A DNA stretch of 64,000 nt from positions 1 through 64,000 of the forward strand of contig CAJUPP010000003.1 of assembly GCA_910588325.1 (NCBI GenBank), in the 5' to 3' direction. The DNA comes from an uncultured Hungatella sp. (GTDB lineage: Bacteria > Bacillota > Clostridia > Lachnospirales > Lachnospiraceae). The notes under the pieces were generated by a model, which saw only the letters and a program-made list of their open reading frames with translations, was not told the origin of the DNA and did no database searches. The translations under genes were made by a program, and so were the position numbers. Of the stretch, positions 15,681 through 24,715 are shown one piece after another; within the stretch, counting starts at the first letter, position 1; every line of letters begins with the position of its first letter.

Positions 15681-15721
15681 GCATCCGGCCATGAAGCACA
15701 TTTCCCGATGGGGCCGGATGC
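15681..15721 (+). terminator. Hairpin downstream of trxA
   Basis: GCATCCGGCC at 15681-15690 pairs perfectly with GGCCGGATGC at 15712-15721. It starts 15 bases after the trxA stop. The T-tract is poor. The rest of the 15666-15972 gap holds about 170 bases without recognisable features, then the tRNA promoter. Confidence 0.5.
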
Positions 15722-15892
15722 CTGTTGCCATTACGTTTTATCCAGAGGGTGTAATGTTGTACGGCCAGCACTGTAACCGTACAGATCCGTCTGAATGGTT
15801 ATAAGTGGGGGCGCTGTGCACTGCTTTCCGGTAAATAGTAACCGAGTGGCTCGAAATTTCGGAATAATTTTGGAATAATTTGTTGAAAAGGG

Positions 15893-15921
15893 TTGACTTT
15901 TAGAAAACCTTGTAATATAAT
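15893..15921 (+). promoter_or_regulatory. tRNA-Lys promoter
   Basis: TTGACT at 15893-15898 and TATAAT at 15916-15921 are 17 bases apart, 51 bases upstream of the tRNA. This is close to the consensus for the housekeeping sigma factor. Confidence 0.75.
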
Positions 15922-15972
15922 AAGGAGCGTGTCAAAGAGAAGACACAACTTAGACACAATTTAATAGAATAT

Positions 15973-16045
15973 GCGCCTTTAGCTCAGTTGGTAGAGCAGT
16001 AGACTCTTAATCTATTTGTCCAGGGTTCGAGTCCCTGAAGGCGCA
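15973..16045 (+). tRNA. tRNA-Lys (anticodon CTT)
   Basis: A 73-nt cloverleaf. The acceptor stem is GCGCCTT paired with AAGGCGC, with discriminator A at 16045. The D-loop is AGCTCAGTTGGTAGAGC, the anticodon loop CTCTTAA gives anticodon CTT (reads AAG, lysine), and the T-arm is CAGGGTTCGAGTCCCTG. CCA is not encoded. Confidence 0.95.
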
Positions 16046-16072
16046 GGTAAAGTACTGGTTTTGATGACGCAG

Positions 16073-16096
16073 AAGCATTGGGGCCGGTGCTTTTTT
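16073..16096 (+). terminator. Terminator after tRNA-Lys
   Basis: AAGCA at 16073-16077 pairs with TGCTT at 16088-16092, with G/C-rich inner bases, followed by a six-T run at 16091-16096. Confidence 0.65.
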
Positions 16097-16119
16097 CTGT
16101 CTGTGGCTTGTGAAAATGA

Positions 16120-16148
16120 TTTACATTCTTTCATTAATCTTTTATAAT
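16120..16148 (+). promoter_or_regulatory. Promoter of the GntR-type regulator gene
   Basis: TTTACA at 16120-16125 and TATAAT at 16143-16148 are 17 bases apart, 21 bases before the start codon. Confidence 0.65.
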
Positions 16149-16169
16149 AACCCATGAGGGAGAAGAAGC

Positions 16170-17273
16170 ATGGAAAAAGAGAAATTTTTATATGAGAGTG
16201 TGTATGAAGATTTAAAAAGGCAGATTTCTCAGGGGAGTCTGAAGCCAGATGAGCGTCTGAAGCCGGAATGTGAGCTTGTTGAAGAGTATCAGGTAAGTGC
16301 GATTACCGTAAAAAAGGCGTTAAGTATGCTGGCGGATGAAGGGATTATTAAGAGAATCCGCGGAAAAGGAAGTTTTGTAACTGCCGCGCCTGCAGAGGAA
16401 GAGAGGACTTCACAACCAGGAATAGCCGGAGAAGATATGAAAGGAACTATCGGTGTTATATTTGAACACATCAGTTCCAGCTTTGGACTGGAGTTGATGT
16501 ATGCGCTGGATCATCAGGCACAGAAAGCCGGGTATTGCCTGTTTCCATGTTTTTCCTATGGGGAGAGGGATGTGGAGACAGAGAAAATACAGTACCTCCG
16601 CAGTATTGGAGTGAAAGGGCTTTTGGTGATGCCGGTTCACGGAAGACATTATAATACAGAGATCCTTAAACTTGTAATTGATGAGTTTCCTACGGTATTA
16701 ATTGATAAAGCCATGGAGGGAGTGCCTTTGGATTCCGTACGCAGCGATGGAGAGCAATGTACACGGCAGCTGGTGGATTATCTTTATCAGAAGGGAAAAA
16801 GGAATATTGCACTGATTACCGTGGATGAAAGAGACACTTCCTCGCTGATTGAGAGAAAACGCGGATTTTATCAGGGAATGGAGGACAATCAGCTGTCTGT
16901 CCAGCCGGAATGCGTGATGCCGTGTATGAATTATCAGGATTCCTTTGTGGTATACGGTGATATTTATAGAAGGCTGATACGCAGTTATCTTCAGAATTAT
17001 GGGAAACAGCTGGATGGAATTGTGTGTTCCGAGTATGGCGTGGCTATGCAGGCGAATTTAGTTCTGGAGGAAGAGTATCTGCAAGACAGCATAGAGGTAT
17101 GCTGTATTGATGAGAATTATATCGGCCCAGACCAATACCAGATGACTCACATAAAACAGGATGAAGAGAAAATCGCACGATGCGCTATGGAAATTCTGTT
17201 AAAAAAGATACAGGGAGAGGCTATGGAGCAGAAGGATTACCTGATTCCGGGTATATTTGTCCAGGGAAAATAG
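16170..17273 (+). CDS. GntR-family regulator with LacI-type sugar-sensing domain
   Basis: A 367-residue regulator of the AraR/ManR type. The N-terminal ~70 residues are a GntR winged helix (YEDLKRQISQGSLKPDERLK and the wing RIRGKGSFV). A linker and then a periplasmic-binding-protein-like sensor domain follow, beginning at GVIFEHISSSFG near residue 95. Such proteins repress carbohydrate genes until a sugar binds. The gene lies just upstream of a sugar-type ABC operon and is separated from it by its own terminator, so it is the natural candidate regulator for that operon. A 16-bp direct repeat in the following gap is a possible binding site. Confidence 0.87.
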   Translation: MEKEKFLYESVYEDLKRQISQGSLKPDERLKPECELVEEYQVSAITVKKALSMLADEGIIKRIRGKGSFVTAAPAEEERTSQPGIAGEDMKGTIGVIFEHISSSFGLELMYALDHQAQKAGYCLFPCFSYGERDVETEKIQYLRSIGVKGLLVMPVHGRHYNTEILKLVIDEFPTVLIDKAMEGVPLDSVRSDGEQCTRQLVDYLYQKGKRNIALITVDERDTSSLIERKRGFYQGMEDNQLSVQPECVMPCMNYQDSFVVYGDIYRRLIRSYLQNYGKQLDGIVCSEYGVAMQANLVLEEEYLQDSIEVCCIDENYIGPDQYQMTHIKQDEEKIARCAMEILLKKIQGEAMEQKDYLIPGIFVQGK

Positions 17274-17289
17274 ATTTGCATAAATGGAA

Positions 17290-17319
17290 GGTTCGGTTGG
17301 AAGAAGCCGAATCTTTTTT
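17290..17319 (+). terminator. Terminator of the GntR-type gene
   Basis: GGTTCGGTT at 17290-17298 pairs, with two G-T wobbles, with AAGCCGAATC at 17304-17313, followed by six T at 17314-17319. Confidence 0.75.
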
Positions 17320-17424
17320 ATTTTACAGAAAATAGTAGTTTGCAGTTTCAAAAATCGAAAAATATTATAAAAACATAACAAAAAATGATTTCTATACAGA
17401 ATAGAATATGTAAAAATGGTGTAA

Positions 17425-17462
17425 AAAGTATAATTAATATATTTACAAAGTATAATTAATAT
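17425..17462 (+). repeat. Paired 16-bp direct repeat upstream of the sugar ABC operon
   Basis: AAAGTATAATTAATAT occurs at 17425-17440 and 17447-17462, with a period of 22 bases, about two helical turns. Each copy contains a TATAAT-like hexamer. The pair lies 80-120 bases upstream of the binding-protein gene and could be duplicated promoter elements or operators for the neighbouring regulator. The rest of the 17320-17543 gap is AT-rich without other clear features. Confidence 0.6.
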
Positions 17463-17543
17463 GATAATATAAGAAATGTAACATGAGGGGATATAAGATA
17501 TGAATGCAAGTAGCAAAAACCAATCCAGTGAAGGAGGATTACA

Positions 17544-19016
17544 ATGAAAAAAAGAAGATTATCAGCACTTATTTCTGCATTATGTCTGACAGCAACAGCA
17601 GTGACGGCATGCGGTGGAGGAACGACTCAGGAGACAACTGCAGCTTCGACAGCAGCTGAAAACAAAGCTCAGGAGACAGAGGGCGCCAAGGAAGAGACAA
17701 CCGTGCAGGCAGAAGCGGCAGGCGGCAGCGTTCGGATTTTGATGAACGTTACCGGCGGAAAAGACGAGGAAGAGATGAAGCTTTTTGTGGAGGCTTTGGA
17801 AGCAGCGACAGGATTGGACATTGAGGTAGAGAAGCCGGTATCTGATTATTCTAAAGTTATGATGCAGAAGCTAAGCGGCGGAGAGAAATATGATCTGATC
17901 TACCTGGGCGCCAGTGAATATGCCAATTTAATCGACCAGGAAACATTGATGGATATTACAGATTATGTGTCAAATTCGCAGATCCTGTCTCAGAACATTG
18001 ACCAGAGTGAATGGGATGATATTACGATTGACGGAAAAGTATATGCAGGATTTAATAAGAAGGAAGTCCACCGCGTAGTGGCTCTGAACAATGTGATGTT
18101 AAAGGCAGCAGGAATTGATTATCAATCCATCACGCCTACCCTGGACGGATATTATGAGGTATTTTCAAAATTGAAAGAGAATAACAGCGAAGCTGATTTC
18201 TACCCGTTTGAAGTAATTATGAAAGATGCCTGGGACTTACAGCCGTGGATGGCAGCTGTCGGGGTGAAGACAGGAGTGGTTCTTGATGACAGCGGGAAGA
18301 AGTATGCTCCGGTTTCCACAGAGACAGCGGCACCGGTGTGGGAGTGGTTTAAGAAGCTGTATGATGACGGCCTTATGGATCCCAGTTCTTTCGTAGACGC
18401 CACTTCCGATATGAGAGGAAAGATGGGGGCAGCATCCAGGAAGAATGCCTGCTGTGTAGACTGGGCAGCATGGGTAGGGCTTCACAATTCCAATGCACTG
18501 GCGGAAGGAGTATCTGAAGACGATTATCAGGTAGTATCTCTTCCGGGATGTGAGACACCTGATGGAAGCTATATGCTGGGCAAAGGCGGAGCAAGCCTCT
18601 TTGCGGTTCCGGCAAATGCTGAGAATGTAGAAGGCGCTGTGAAGGTTCTGGAATATTTTGCCACACAGGAAGGCGGTGAATTGCTGTCCATAGGTATGGA
18701 AGGTTATGATTACACAAAAGATGGGGATACTTATACTCAGACAGAGATCGGAAAAGCACACGGTAACGACCACGGCGCACCAGTACCGATTTATAAAGAT
18801 TTCAAGGCGCCTTTCGGTTACAATCCGGGAATGGAAGACGCTCTTTCCCTCGGTAACTATGCATCCATTGAGATGACGATTTCAAACGAAGCAGATTATA
18901 AGGAAATCGTCGGAAAATGGGGAATCCAGATGATCAGAGGAGAAGCGTCCATAGAGGATGGGCTTGCCGGTATGCGTAAAGAATTGCTGGAACGCGGTGT
19001 GACAGAAGTGGAGTAG
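17544..19016 (+). CDS. Extracellular sugar-binding lipoprotein of an ABC transporter
   Basis: A 490-residue family 1 solute-binding protein. It has a basic N-terminus, a hydrophobic core and the lipobox AVTAC, with the lipidated cysteine at about residue 23. A Thr/Ala/Glu-rich spacer follows, then the binding fold with SVRILMNVTGGKDEEEMKLF and GGASLFAVPANAENVEGAVK, a typical pattern for large oligosaccharide or LplA-like binding proteins. It captures the solute outside the membrane and delivers it to the two permeases encoded next. The ligand is not known; the downstream GH38-like protein suggests a glycan. It is the first gene of the operon, with AAGGAGG before the ATG. Confidence 0.88.
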   Translation: MKKRRLSALISALCLTATAVTACGGGTTQETTAASTAAENKAQETEGAKEETTVQAEAAGGSVRILMNVTGGKDEEEMKLFVEALEAATGLDIEVEKPVSDYSKVMMQKLSGGEKYDLIYLGASEYANLIDQETLMDITDYVSNSQILSQNIDQSEWDDITIDGKVYAGFNKKEVHRVVALNNVMLKAAGIDYQSITPTLDGYYEVFSKLKENNSEADFYPFEVIMKDAWDLQPWMAAVGVKTGVVLDDSGKKYAPVSTETAAPVWEWFKKLYDDGLMDPSSFVDATSDMRGKMGAASRKNACCVDWAAWVGLHNSNALAEGVSEDDYQVVSLPGCETPDGSYMLGKGGASLFAVPANAENVEGAVKVLEYFATQEGGELLSIGMEGYDYTKDGDTYTQTEIGKAHGNDHGAPVPIYKDFKAPFGYNPGMEDALSLGNYASIEMTISNEADYKEIVGKWGIQMIRGEASIEDGLAGMRKELLERGVTEVE

Positions 19017-19080
19017 TAACAGTGAAATAGAAGATAAAGTAATTTGGAGGCAGCAGTAAGGTATAGAAGGGAGGTTGCTC

Positions 19081-19989
19081 ATGCCAAGGAAAAAAGGAGA
19101 CACTTTAAGGAAGATAAAACGCTATCGGGGAATTTACCTGATGCTGGCGCCTATTGCCGCTTATTTTCTTGTATTTTCTTACTACCCGCTGGTTCTTGGA
19201 ATTGTCAACAGCTTTCATAAGGTAAAGCTGTTAGGCGGTTCCCAGTTCGTAGGACTGGCCAATTATCAGGAGGTAGCAGGAAGCAGGTTGTACCGGCAGG
19301 CTTTGCAAAACAGCCTGATAGTAGGAGTCGGTACGTTTCTGCTCCAGTTTCTGTGGGGCTTAATGATAGCGGTTTTTCTTAATGAGGTGAAAAGGAAAAC
19401 CTTCAAATCCCTGATTCAGACTGTTACTTATATTCCTTACCTGCTGTCATGGACCGTGGTGGGCGGATTGTGGATTACTATTTTTTCTCCTACAGGCATG
19501 GTAAACGGTATCTTGAATAAGTTAGGCGTTCAGGGAGCAACGGTTTTCATGGCGGAACCGGCTTTTGCAAGGCCAATTATGATTTTTACCGGAGCCTGGA
19601 AGGGAGCAGGTTATTTCGCTGCCCTGTTCCTTGCAGCTATTGTCAGCCTGGATAATTCTCTTTATGAGTCTGCCCGGATTGACGGTGCATCCAGGTGGCA
19701 GCAGATTATGAAGATTACCATCCCTCAGATCATACCCACCATGAAAATTGTTACAGTGTTAAGCGCAATGGGGGTTTTGAGAAATTTCGACCAGATTTTT
19801 GTTATGGGAAATCCGTCAATCAATGATAAGGTTCAGAACCTGCTGGTATTGATTTACAATGACGGTATCTTAAAGTTTAATGTAGGAACAGCAACAGCGG
19901 CAGCCACCCTGGTTTTAGTGGTTACTATGCTGATTTCCTTTATAGTGCGTAAATTGCTTCGATATGATGAAGCTTATGACGGACGTTAG
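19081..19989 (+). CDS. ABC sugar transporter permease (LplB/UgpA type)
   Basis: A 302-residue membrane protein with six predicted helices and the permease EAA loop (YESARIDGASRWQQIMKITI; E-A-x3-D-G-A pattern), which contacts the ATPase. It belongs to the MalF/UgpA class. I chose the ATG at 19081 because GGAGG lies just upstream; an in-frame TTG at 19075 is less likely. It pairs with the next permease, encoded 11 bases downstream. No ATP-binding subunit is encoded in the operon, so a shared MsmK-type ATPase from elsewhere is probably used, as is common for such transporters in Firmicutes. Confidence 0.92.
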   Translation: MPRKKGDTLRKIKRYRGIYLMLAPIAAYFLVFSYYPLVLGIVNSFHKVKLLGGSQFVGLANYQEVAGSRLYRQALQNSLIVGVGTFLLQFLWGLMIAVFLNEVKRKTFKSLIQTVTYIPYLLSWTVVGGLWITIFSPTGMVNGILNKLGVQGATVFMAEPAFARPIMIFTGAWKGAGYFAALFLAAIVSLDNSLYESARIDGASRWQQIMKITIPQIIPTMKIVTVLSAMGVLRNFDQIFVMGNPSINDKVQNLLVLIYNDGILKFNVGTATAAATLVLVVTMLISFIVRKLLRYDEAYDGR

Positions 19990-20000
19990 GAGGTGCAGGG

Positions 20001-20870
20001 ATGAAGAAGAAAAAACATTTGGCTAATGAATTAAATGTTCCTCAAAAGATTGTTATGTACCTGCTCCTGGTATTTATCGTCCTGATTATGGCGGTTCCTA
20101 TGTGGAATGTTCTGGTGGTGGCAACTTCCTCCAGACTGTCGGCAAGCCAGAGTGGAATCAAACTTTGGTGGGATTCCTTCAGCCTGGATGGTTTTCAGTA
20201 TGTATTTACAGTAACCAAGCTGCTGCGCCCGTTTTTGAATTCTCTTTTTGTGACAACTGTGGCAACGGTTATACAGGTCATATTGTCTTCTTTCGCAGGC
20301 TATGTTTTGATTCAGAAGGATTTGCCATTTAAAGGAGCGATTACGTCCTTTGTTATGCTGACTATGATGATTCCGGGCGATTTGACATTGATTTCCGTCT
20401 ATCAGCTGAATAAACAGCTGAGTCTGCTGAACAGCTATACAGGGCTGATTATGAACGGATTGATTTCCGGTTTCAGCATTCTTCTTATGAGAAACTTTTT
20501 TGAGACTGTACCCTATTCCCTGGCGGAAGCGGCAAGAATTGACGGGGCAGGGGAGGTTCACATTTTCCGAACCATTTACCTGCCGATTTCTCTTCCGGGA
20601 CTGGCAACGGTATTTTTTATGGAATATGTGTCAAAATGGAATTCTATTATGCTTCCCGCCACTTTGGTCACTGAGCAGAATTTATATACACTTCCTCTGA
20701 TGTTAAAGGCAATGATTCTGACGGATGCGTCTACATCAGGAACCTCCTTTGCACCGGATAATGCGGTTATGGCAGCAATTATTATTTCTACGGTTCCTTT
20801 GTTGCTGATCTATATATTTGCACAGCAATATTTATTAGAGGGAATGAACCTTGGCGCTGAGAAAGGATAA
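20001..20870 (+). CDS. ABC sugar transporter permease (MalG/UgpE type)
   Basis: A 289-residue membrane protein with six helices and an EAA motif (LAEAARIDGAGEVHIFRTIY), of the MalG/YtcP class. It forms the heterodimeric channel with the preceding permease. The spacing of 11 bases upstream and 5 bases to the PHP gene downstream indicates one transcript. The C-terminus ends with the usual LLEGMNLGAEKG tail of this permease class. Confidence 0.92.
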   Translation: MKKKKHLANELNVPQKIVMYLLLVFIVLIMAVPMWNVLVVATSSRLSASQSGIKLWWDSFSLDGFQYVFTVTKLLRPFLNSLFVTTVATVIQVILSSFAGYVLIQKDLPFKGAITSFVMLTMMIPGDLTLISVYQLNKQLSLLNSYTGLIMNGLISGFSILLMRNFFETVPYSLAEAARIDGAGEVHIFRTIYLPISLPGLATVFFMEYVSKWNSIMLPATLVTEQNLYTLPLMLKAMILTDASTSGTSFAPDNAVMAAIIISTVPLLLIYIFAQQYLLEGMNLGAEKG

Positions 20871-20875
20871 AGCAG

Positions 20876-22186
20876 ATGGACACAAAGGAACTTATATTTC
20901 AACGATTTATCAAAAAAGAAGAGGAAGGAACTTATTTTCCTATAGAATTTCAGGTTCCGGAGCATGTAGAGGAACTGGAACTTTCCTATGCATATACCCG
21001 ATTGGTACAGAAGGATCTTGAAAACGGAGAGACCGTAAGAACAGAGATTAATATTGTGGATCTGGCAGTCTGCGGGGCGGGTAACCGCTATATCGGTTCT
21101 TCCGGTTCGGACCGAAACCATATATCCATCAGCCCTTACGGAAGTTCACAGGGCTTTGCTCCATCTGAGATTGAACCGGGGGTATGGAGTGTGATTGTCG
21201 GGGCCTACAAGATTGCGGAGGAAGGCTGCAAGGTAGAATATCGTGTGGTTTTTCACCAGAAGCAGAGAAGGCTTTACAAAGGGGATACTCATCTTCACAC
21301 CATTGGATCTGACGGAAACTGCAATCTGGAAGAATTGGCATTGATTGCTGAAAAAGAAGGACTGGATTATCTGATCATTACAGACCATAATAATTATGCT
21401 CAGAATCAGCAGCTGCCAAAAGTAAAGGGGCTGACAATGATTCCTGGGTGTGAGTGGACCCACTATAAGGGTCATGCGGGGCTCCTTGGGATAAAACGCC
21501 CCTTTGACAGTCCGTTCTGTGTCAACAGCAGGGCAGAGATGGCAGAGAAGCTTGAAGAAGCCGGCGGGCGAGGGGCAAGGGTGGTTCTCAATCACCCGTT
21601 TTGCCCTAATTGCGGATGGAGATGGGGGATGGAGGATACAAAGTATGATCTGATCGAGGTGTGGAATGGGGCCACGCCGCCTGCCATCAACCGGAAGTGT
21701 CTGGACTGGTGGGATAAGCAGCTAAAAGAGGGAAAGCGGATTCCGGTTATGGGCGGAAGTGACTTTCACAGGCTGGGATACGGCAGAATGCCGGCGGCTC
21801 CATGTACCTGTATCTATTCCTGGTCGCGGACAGAGGCGGATTTGATAGAAGCCATGGCAGCGGGGCACAGTTTTGTGACCTATGGCCCGGATGGTCCTAT
21901 GGCATGGGGAGAGGCCGGGGATAGGATCTTTGGAGATGTGATTTCACCGGAGGATGAGGTGCATTTTCATTTTTGGAATCTTTGGAAGGGCGATGAGATT
22001 CGGCTGATTTCGGATAAAGGGATAGAGACGTTTGAGATGGGGGAACGGGTGACAGAATTTCGTTTAAGCAAAAAAGTACAGAGATTTCAGTATTTGCGGG
22101 CAGAGATAAGGAGAGAAATGGTTCCCACGGGAGAAATGCCGGCTCTTTTGACAAATCCATTTTACATCAAGGGGGATAGAACGTGA
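20876..22186 (+). CDS. CehA/McbA-like PHP-domain metallohydrolase
   Basis: A 436-residue protein. After an N-terminal beta-rich domain of ~130 residues it carries a PHP phosphoesterase core with the metal-binding motifs DTHLHTIGSDG (near residue 139), LIITDHNN, HYKGHAGLLG, an NHPFCPNCGW segment and GGSDFHRLG. The family includes CehA/McbA carbamate hydrolases but is mostly uncharacterised; it uses two or three metal ions to hydrolyse phosphoesters or other esters. It sits between sugar permeases and a GH38-like protein, so a role in processing the imported glycan or a substituent on it is inferred. It overlaps the next gene by four bases (GTGA). Confidence 0.85.
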   Translation: MDTKELIFQRFIKKEEEGTYFPIEFQVPEHVEELELSYAYTRLVQKDLENGETVRTEINIVDLAVCGAGNRYIGSSGSDRNHISISPYGSSQGFAPSEIEPGVWSVIVGAYKIAEEGCKVEYRVVFHQKQRRLYKGDTHLHTIGSDGNCNLEELALIAEKEGLDYLIITDHNNYAQNQQLPKVKGLTMIPGCEWTHYKGHAGLLGIKRPFDSPFCVNSRAEMAEKLEEAGGRGARVVLNHPFCPNCGWRWGMEDTKYDLIEVWNGATPPAINRKCLDWWDKQLKEGKRIPVMGGSDFHRLGYGRMPAAPCTCIYSWSRTEADLIEAMAAGHSFVTYGPDGPMAWGEAGDRIFGDVISPEDEVHFHFWNLWKGDEIRLISDKGIETFEMGERVTEFRLSKKVQRFQYLRAEIRREMVPTGEMPALLTNPFYIKGDRT

Positions 22187-24270
22187 TAAAAAAGGTTATT
22201 CTGGTTTTTAAAACCCACTTTGATATTGGCTTTACCGATCTTTCGAAAAATGTAATAGAAAACTATGGGACAGTTATGCTGGATGAGGTGCTGGAGACCT
22301 GTGAGAGTACAGCGGAGATGGGCTCCCGTAAATATGTGTGGACCATGCCGTCCTGGCCTCTTAAACAGATGTTAGAACGATGCAGCACAGAACGAAGAAA
22401 GCGGCTGGAGAAGCTGATTGAGAATAATCAGATTGTCTGGCATGCCCTTCCGTATACATCCCATTTTGATTTCTGTGGACAGGAGGAATATCGGTATGGA
22501 TTTACCTATGCCAGAAAGCTGTCCCATACATATAACAAGCCTTTTCCTGTCAGTGCCAAGATGACGGATGTGCCGGGGCATGGAAGAGGCCTGGTTCCTC
22601 TGCTGGCGGAACAGGGAGTGAAGTTTCTTCATCTGGGGTGCAATGAGTTTATCCGCCCCCCAAAAGTACCGGAACTGTTTTTCTGGGAGGGTCCGGACAA
22701 CAGCAGAGTGCTGACCATGTATAATAAAGGCTATGGTTCCCAGGAAACCGCTCCTCGGGACTGGCCTTATTCCGTTTGGATGGCATTGATGCATACACAT
22801 GACAACTGTGGGCCCCAGTCTGCCGAAACCATAAGAGAGATGGCAGCCCGGATTCAGAAGTGCTATCCCCAGGCAGAGGTGGTATGCGGAACTATGGATG
22901 ATTTTTACCGCCAGATGGAGAAGGAAGATCTTTCTGCAGTTCCTGTTATCAGAAAGGATCTGGCAGATACCTGGATTCATGGTGTGGGAACGTATCCCCA
23001 GGAGGTTAGGACAATAAGAACATCCAGAAGAACGCTTAAGGAACTGAAAAAAAGGTATGAACAAGAAGAGCCGCGTCTAAGTCAGGACCAGAGGGAAAAG
23101 GCAAAGACCCTGATGGACAAATGTGCTGACCGGATGATGCTTTTCGGAGAGCACACCTGGGGAATCGACGTGAAGACATGGCTGAAAACACCCCGTGTAT
23201 ATCAGGAAGAACTTTTTGCTGATGACAGAAAAAGGCCGGATTATAAGAAATTGGAAGAGTCCTGGAGAGAGCAGTCTGACCGTGCGGGAAAGGCCCGGGC
23301 GGCCTGCCGGGAACTGGAGGAGATGCTGCCTTTGGAAGAAGGACAAAGGTCAGGGCAGGAGAAAACATCCGAAGAGGAAGAGCTGCTGAAGCACAAGGGG
23401 AATGGAATACTGGAAAATGCCTATTACCGGATCTTGTTGGATGAGAAGACAGGACAGATTTGGGAGATCTATGACAAGACAAAGGGACATATGGTTCTGG
23501 AAGGAAGACAGGGGAATGGGGCTGTCTACTATCAGTATGACAGATACGGGATAAAAGACTTAACAAAATATTTAAGAAAAGCCGCTCGCCGTTATTCTGA
23601 TTGGGGGATTTTGGACAACGGTAAGGACTCTTATCCGGAATGTGCCCATATTACGGCTGTCCCTGAATTTCGGCATTATGAGTTAGAAGGAGAAACACTT
23701 AAGTTGTATTTTCATAATAAAACGGATGGGGAAACCTATGGAAATGCAGATACGGTTATCTTAAGTTTGAGACTGGCCAAAGAACAGTTGGAGATTACCG
23801 TTGATTTAAAAGGGAAAAAGGCCTCTCCATACACAGAAAGCGGTTCTTTGGTTCTGGAACTGCCTATGGAGCATCCGGAATATGGAGTAAATAAAAACGG
23901 TTACGTACTGAACCCGGAGACAGATATTATAGAAAGGGGCAACCATGCCCTGTACTGTCTTGAGAACTTTGTGACGGCGCAAGAACAGGGAAGAAAGCTT
24001 TGTGTCACAGCACTGGACACCCCTCTTGTCAGTATCGGAGAAACGGGAATCTATAAGTTCAGGAAAAAGTATAAAAAAACATCACCAGCACTGTATTTTA
24101 ATTTGTTTAACAATATGTGGGGAACCAATTTCCCACAGTGGATAGAAGGGGACTTTTCTTTTCGGTTTGTACTGTTTGACGCAGAAGGGAAAACAGAGGA
24201 GGAACTGAAAGAGGCTGCAGAAAAGAAGGCATGGGAGATGGAGACGGACAGCCTCTTTGAACATTCATAA
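22183..24270 (+). CDS. DUF5054 protein, glycoside hydrolase family 38-like
   Basis: A 695-residue protein. Its N-terminus, LVFKTHFDIGFTDLS, resembles the metal-binding start of GH38/57-type alpha-mannosidases (HxHxDxGW type), and residues ~1-280 keep the pattern of that barrel, including KMTDVPGHGRGLVPLLAEQG. The C-terminal half is beta-rich, as in the mannosidase C-domain. This matches the DUF5054 group, whose substrates are unknown. No signal peptide is seen, so it acts inside the cell on imported material. The GTG start overlaps the PHP stop. It is the last gene of the operon and is followed by a very strong terminator. The first histidine of the GH38 HxH pair is replaced by K-T here. Confidence 0.78.
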   Translation: MIKKVILVFKTHFDIGFTDLSKNVIENYGTVMLDEVLETCESTAEMGSRKYVWTMPSWPLKQMLERCSTERRKRLEKLIENNQIVWHALPYTSHFDFCGQEEYRYGFTYARKLSHTYNKPFPVSAKMTDVPGHGRGLVPLLAEQGVKFLHLGCNEFIRPPKVPELFFWEGPDNSRVLTMYNKGYGSQETAPRDWPYSVWMALMHTHDNCGPQSAETIREMAARIQKCYPQAEVVCGTMDDFYRQMEKEDLSAVPVIRKDLADTWIHGVGTYPQEVRTIRTSRRTLKELKKRYEQEEPRLSQDQREKAKTLMDKCADRMMLFGEHTWGIDVKTWLKTPRVYQEELFADDRKRPDYKKLEESWREQSDRAGKARAACRELEEMLPLEEGQRSGQEKTSEEEELLKHKGNGILENAYYRILLDEKTGQIWEIYDKTKGHMVLEGRQGNGAVYYQYDRYGIKDLTKYLRKAARRYSDWGILDNGKDSYPECAHITAVPEFRHYELEGETLKLYFHNKTDGETYGNADTVILSLRLAKEQLEITVDLKGKKASPYTESGSLVLELPMEHPEYGVNKNGYVLNPETDIIERGNHALYCLENFVTAQEQGRKLCVTALDTPLVSIGETGIYKFRKKYKKTSPALYFNLFNNMWGTNFPQWIEGDFSFRFVLFDAEGKTEEELKEAAEKKAWEMETDSLFEHS

Positions 24271-24287
24271 CACATTCGGCAATTTAT

Positions 24288-24341
24288 ATCCTCGTTTGAC
24301 AGAAGGAATGAGATACTGACTGTCAGACGGGGATTTTTATT
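24288..24341 (+). terminator. Strong terminator of the sugar ABC operon
   Basis: A fully paired 15-bp stem (24288-24302 with 24320-24334, including two G-T pairs) and a 17-base loop, followed by a T-rich stretch at 24334-24341. It follows the DUF5054 stop by 17 bases. Confidence 0.85.
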
Positions 24342-24353
24342 TAAGGACAAAGG

Positions 24354-24599
24354 CTATATTATTTCTGCGATAAAAAAACTATTTGATCTAATTAATCTGT
24401 GGGAAATTTTTGCAACCCCTTTTTTATAGGCATTATATGATTTATATACTAGATAGTAACTTGTGACACCAATGGTGTCAGTATAAGAAAATTTATTATT
24501 TGATATGTGTTTTATCATTGATATATCAGAGCAATTGGGAATAGTCTTTAGTATTGCGTTTGACATATTTTTTACTATTATTCTATTTTCGATAGTCAC
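24354..24599 (-). CDS. Doubtful AT-rich small ORF next to the restriction-modification gene
   Basis: An 81-codon frame on the minus strand, divergent from the restriction-modification gene. It starts at a GTG with a GAGAGG that lies too close. The product is basic, with several Ser/Asn/Ile/Lys residues, and no family is recognised. It sits in an AT-rich 370-base gap where chance frames are common. It may be a remnant of island DNA or a small regulator of the neighbouring enzyme. The gap also holds a direct repeat TGACCAAT at about 24610 and 24665. Confidence 0.25.
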   Translation of the reverse strand: MTIENRIIVKNMSNAILKTIPNCSDISMIKHISNNKFSYTDTIGVTSYYLVYKSYNAYKKGVAKISHRLIRSNSFFIAEII

Positions 24600-24663
24600 T
24601 CCTCTCTACTGACCAATGAGTAAATAATAGATAAATCTATAACAAAACAACGTAAAAACTTCA

Positions 24664-24692
24664 TTGACCAATAACTTTTTAGCATGTATAAT
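24664..24692 (+). promoter_or_regulatory. Promoter of the restriction-modification gene
   Basis: TTGACC at 24664-24669 and a perfect TATAAT at 24687-24692 are 17 bases apart, ending 23 bases before the ATG. One copy of the TGACCAAT direct repeat overlaps the -35 element, which could allow regulation. Confidence 0.7.
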
Positions 24693-24715
24693 AATGGAAA
24701 TAGTGGAGGTATATT

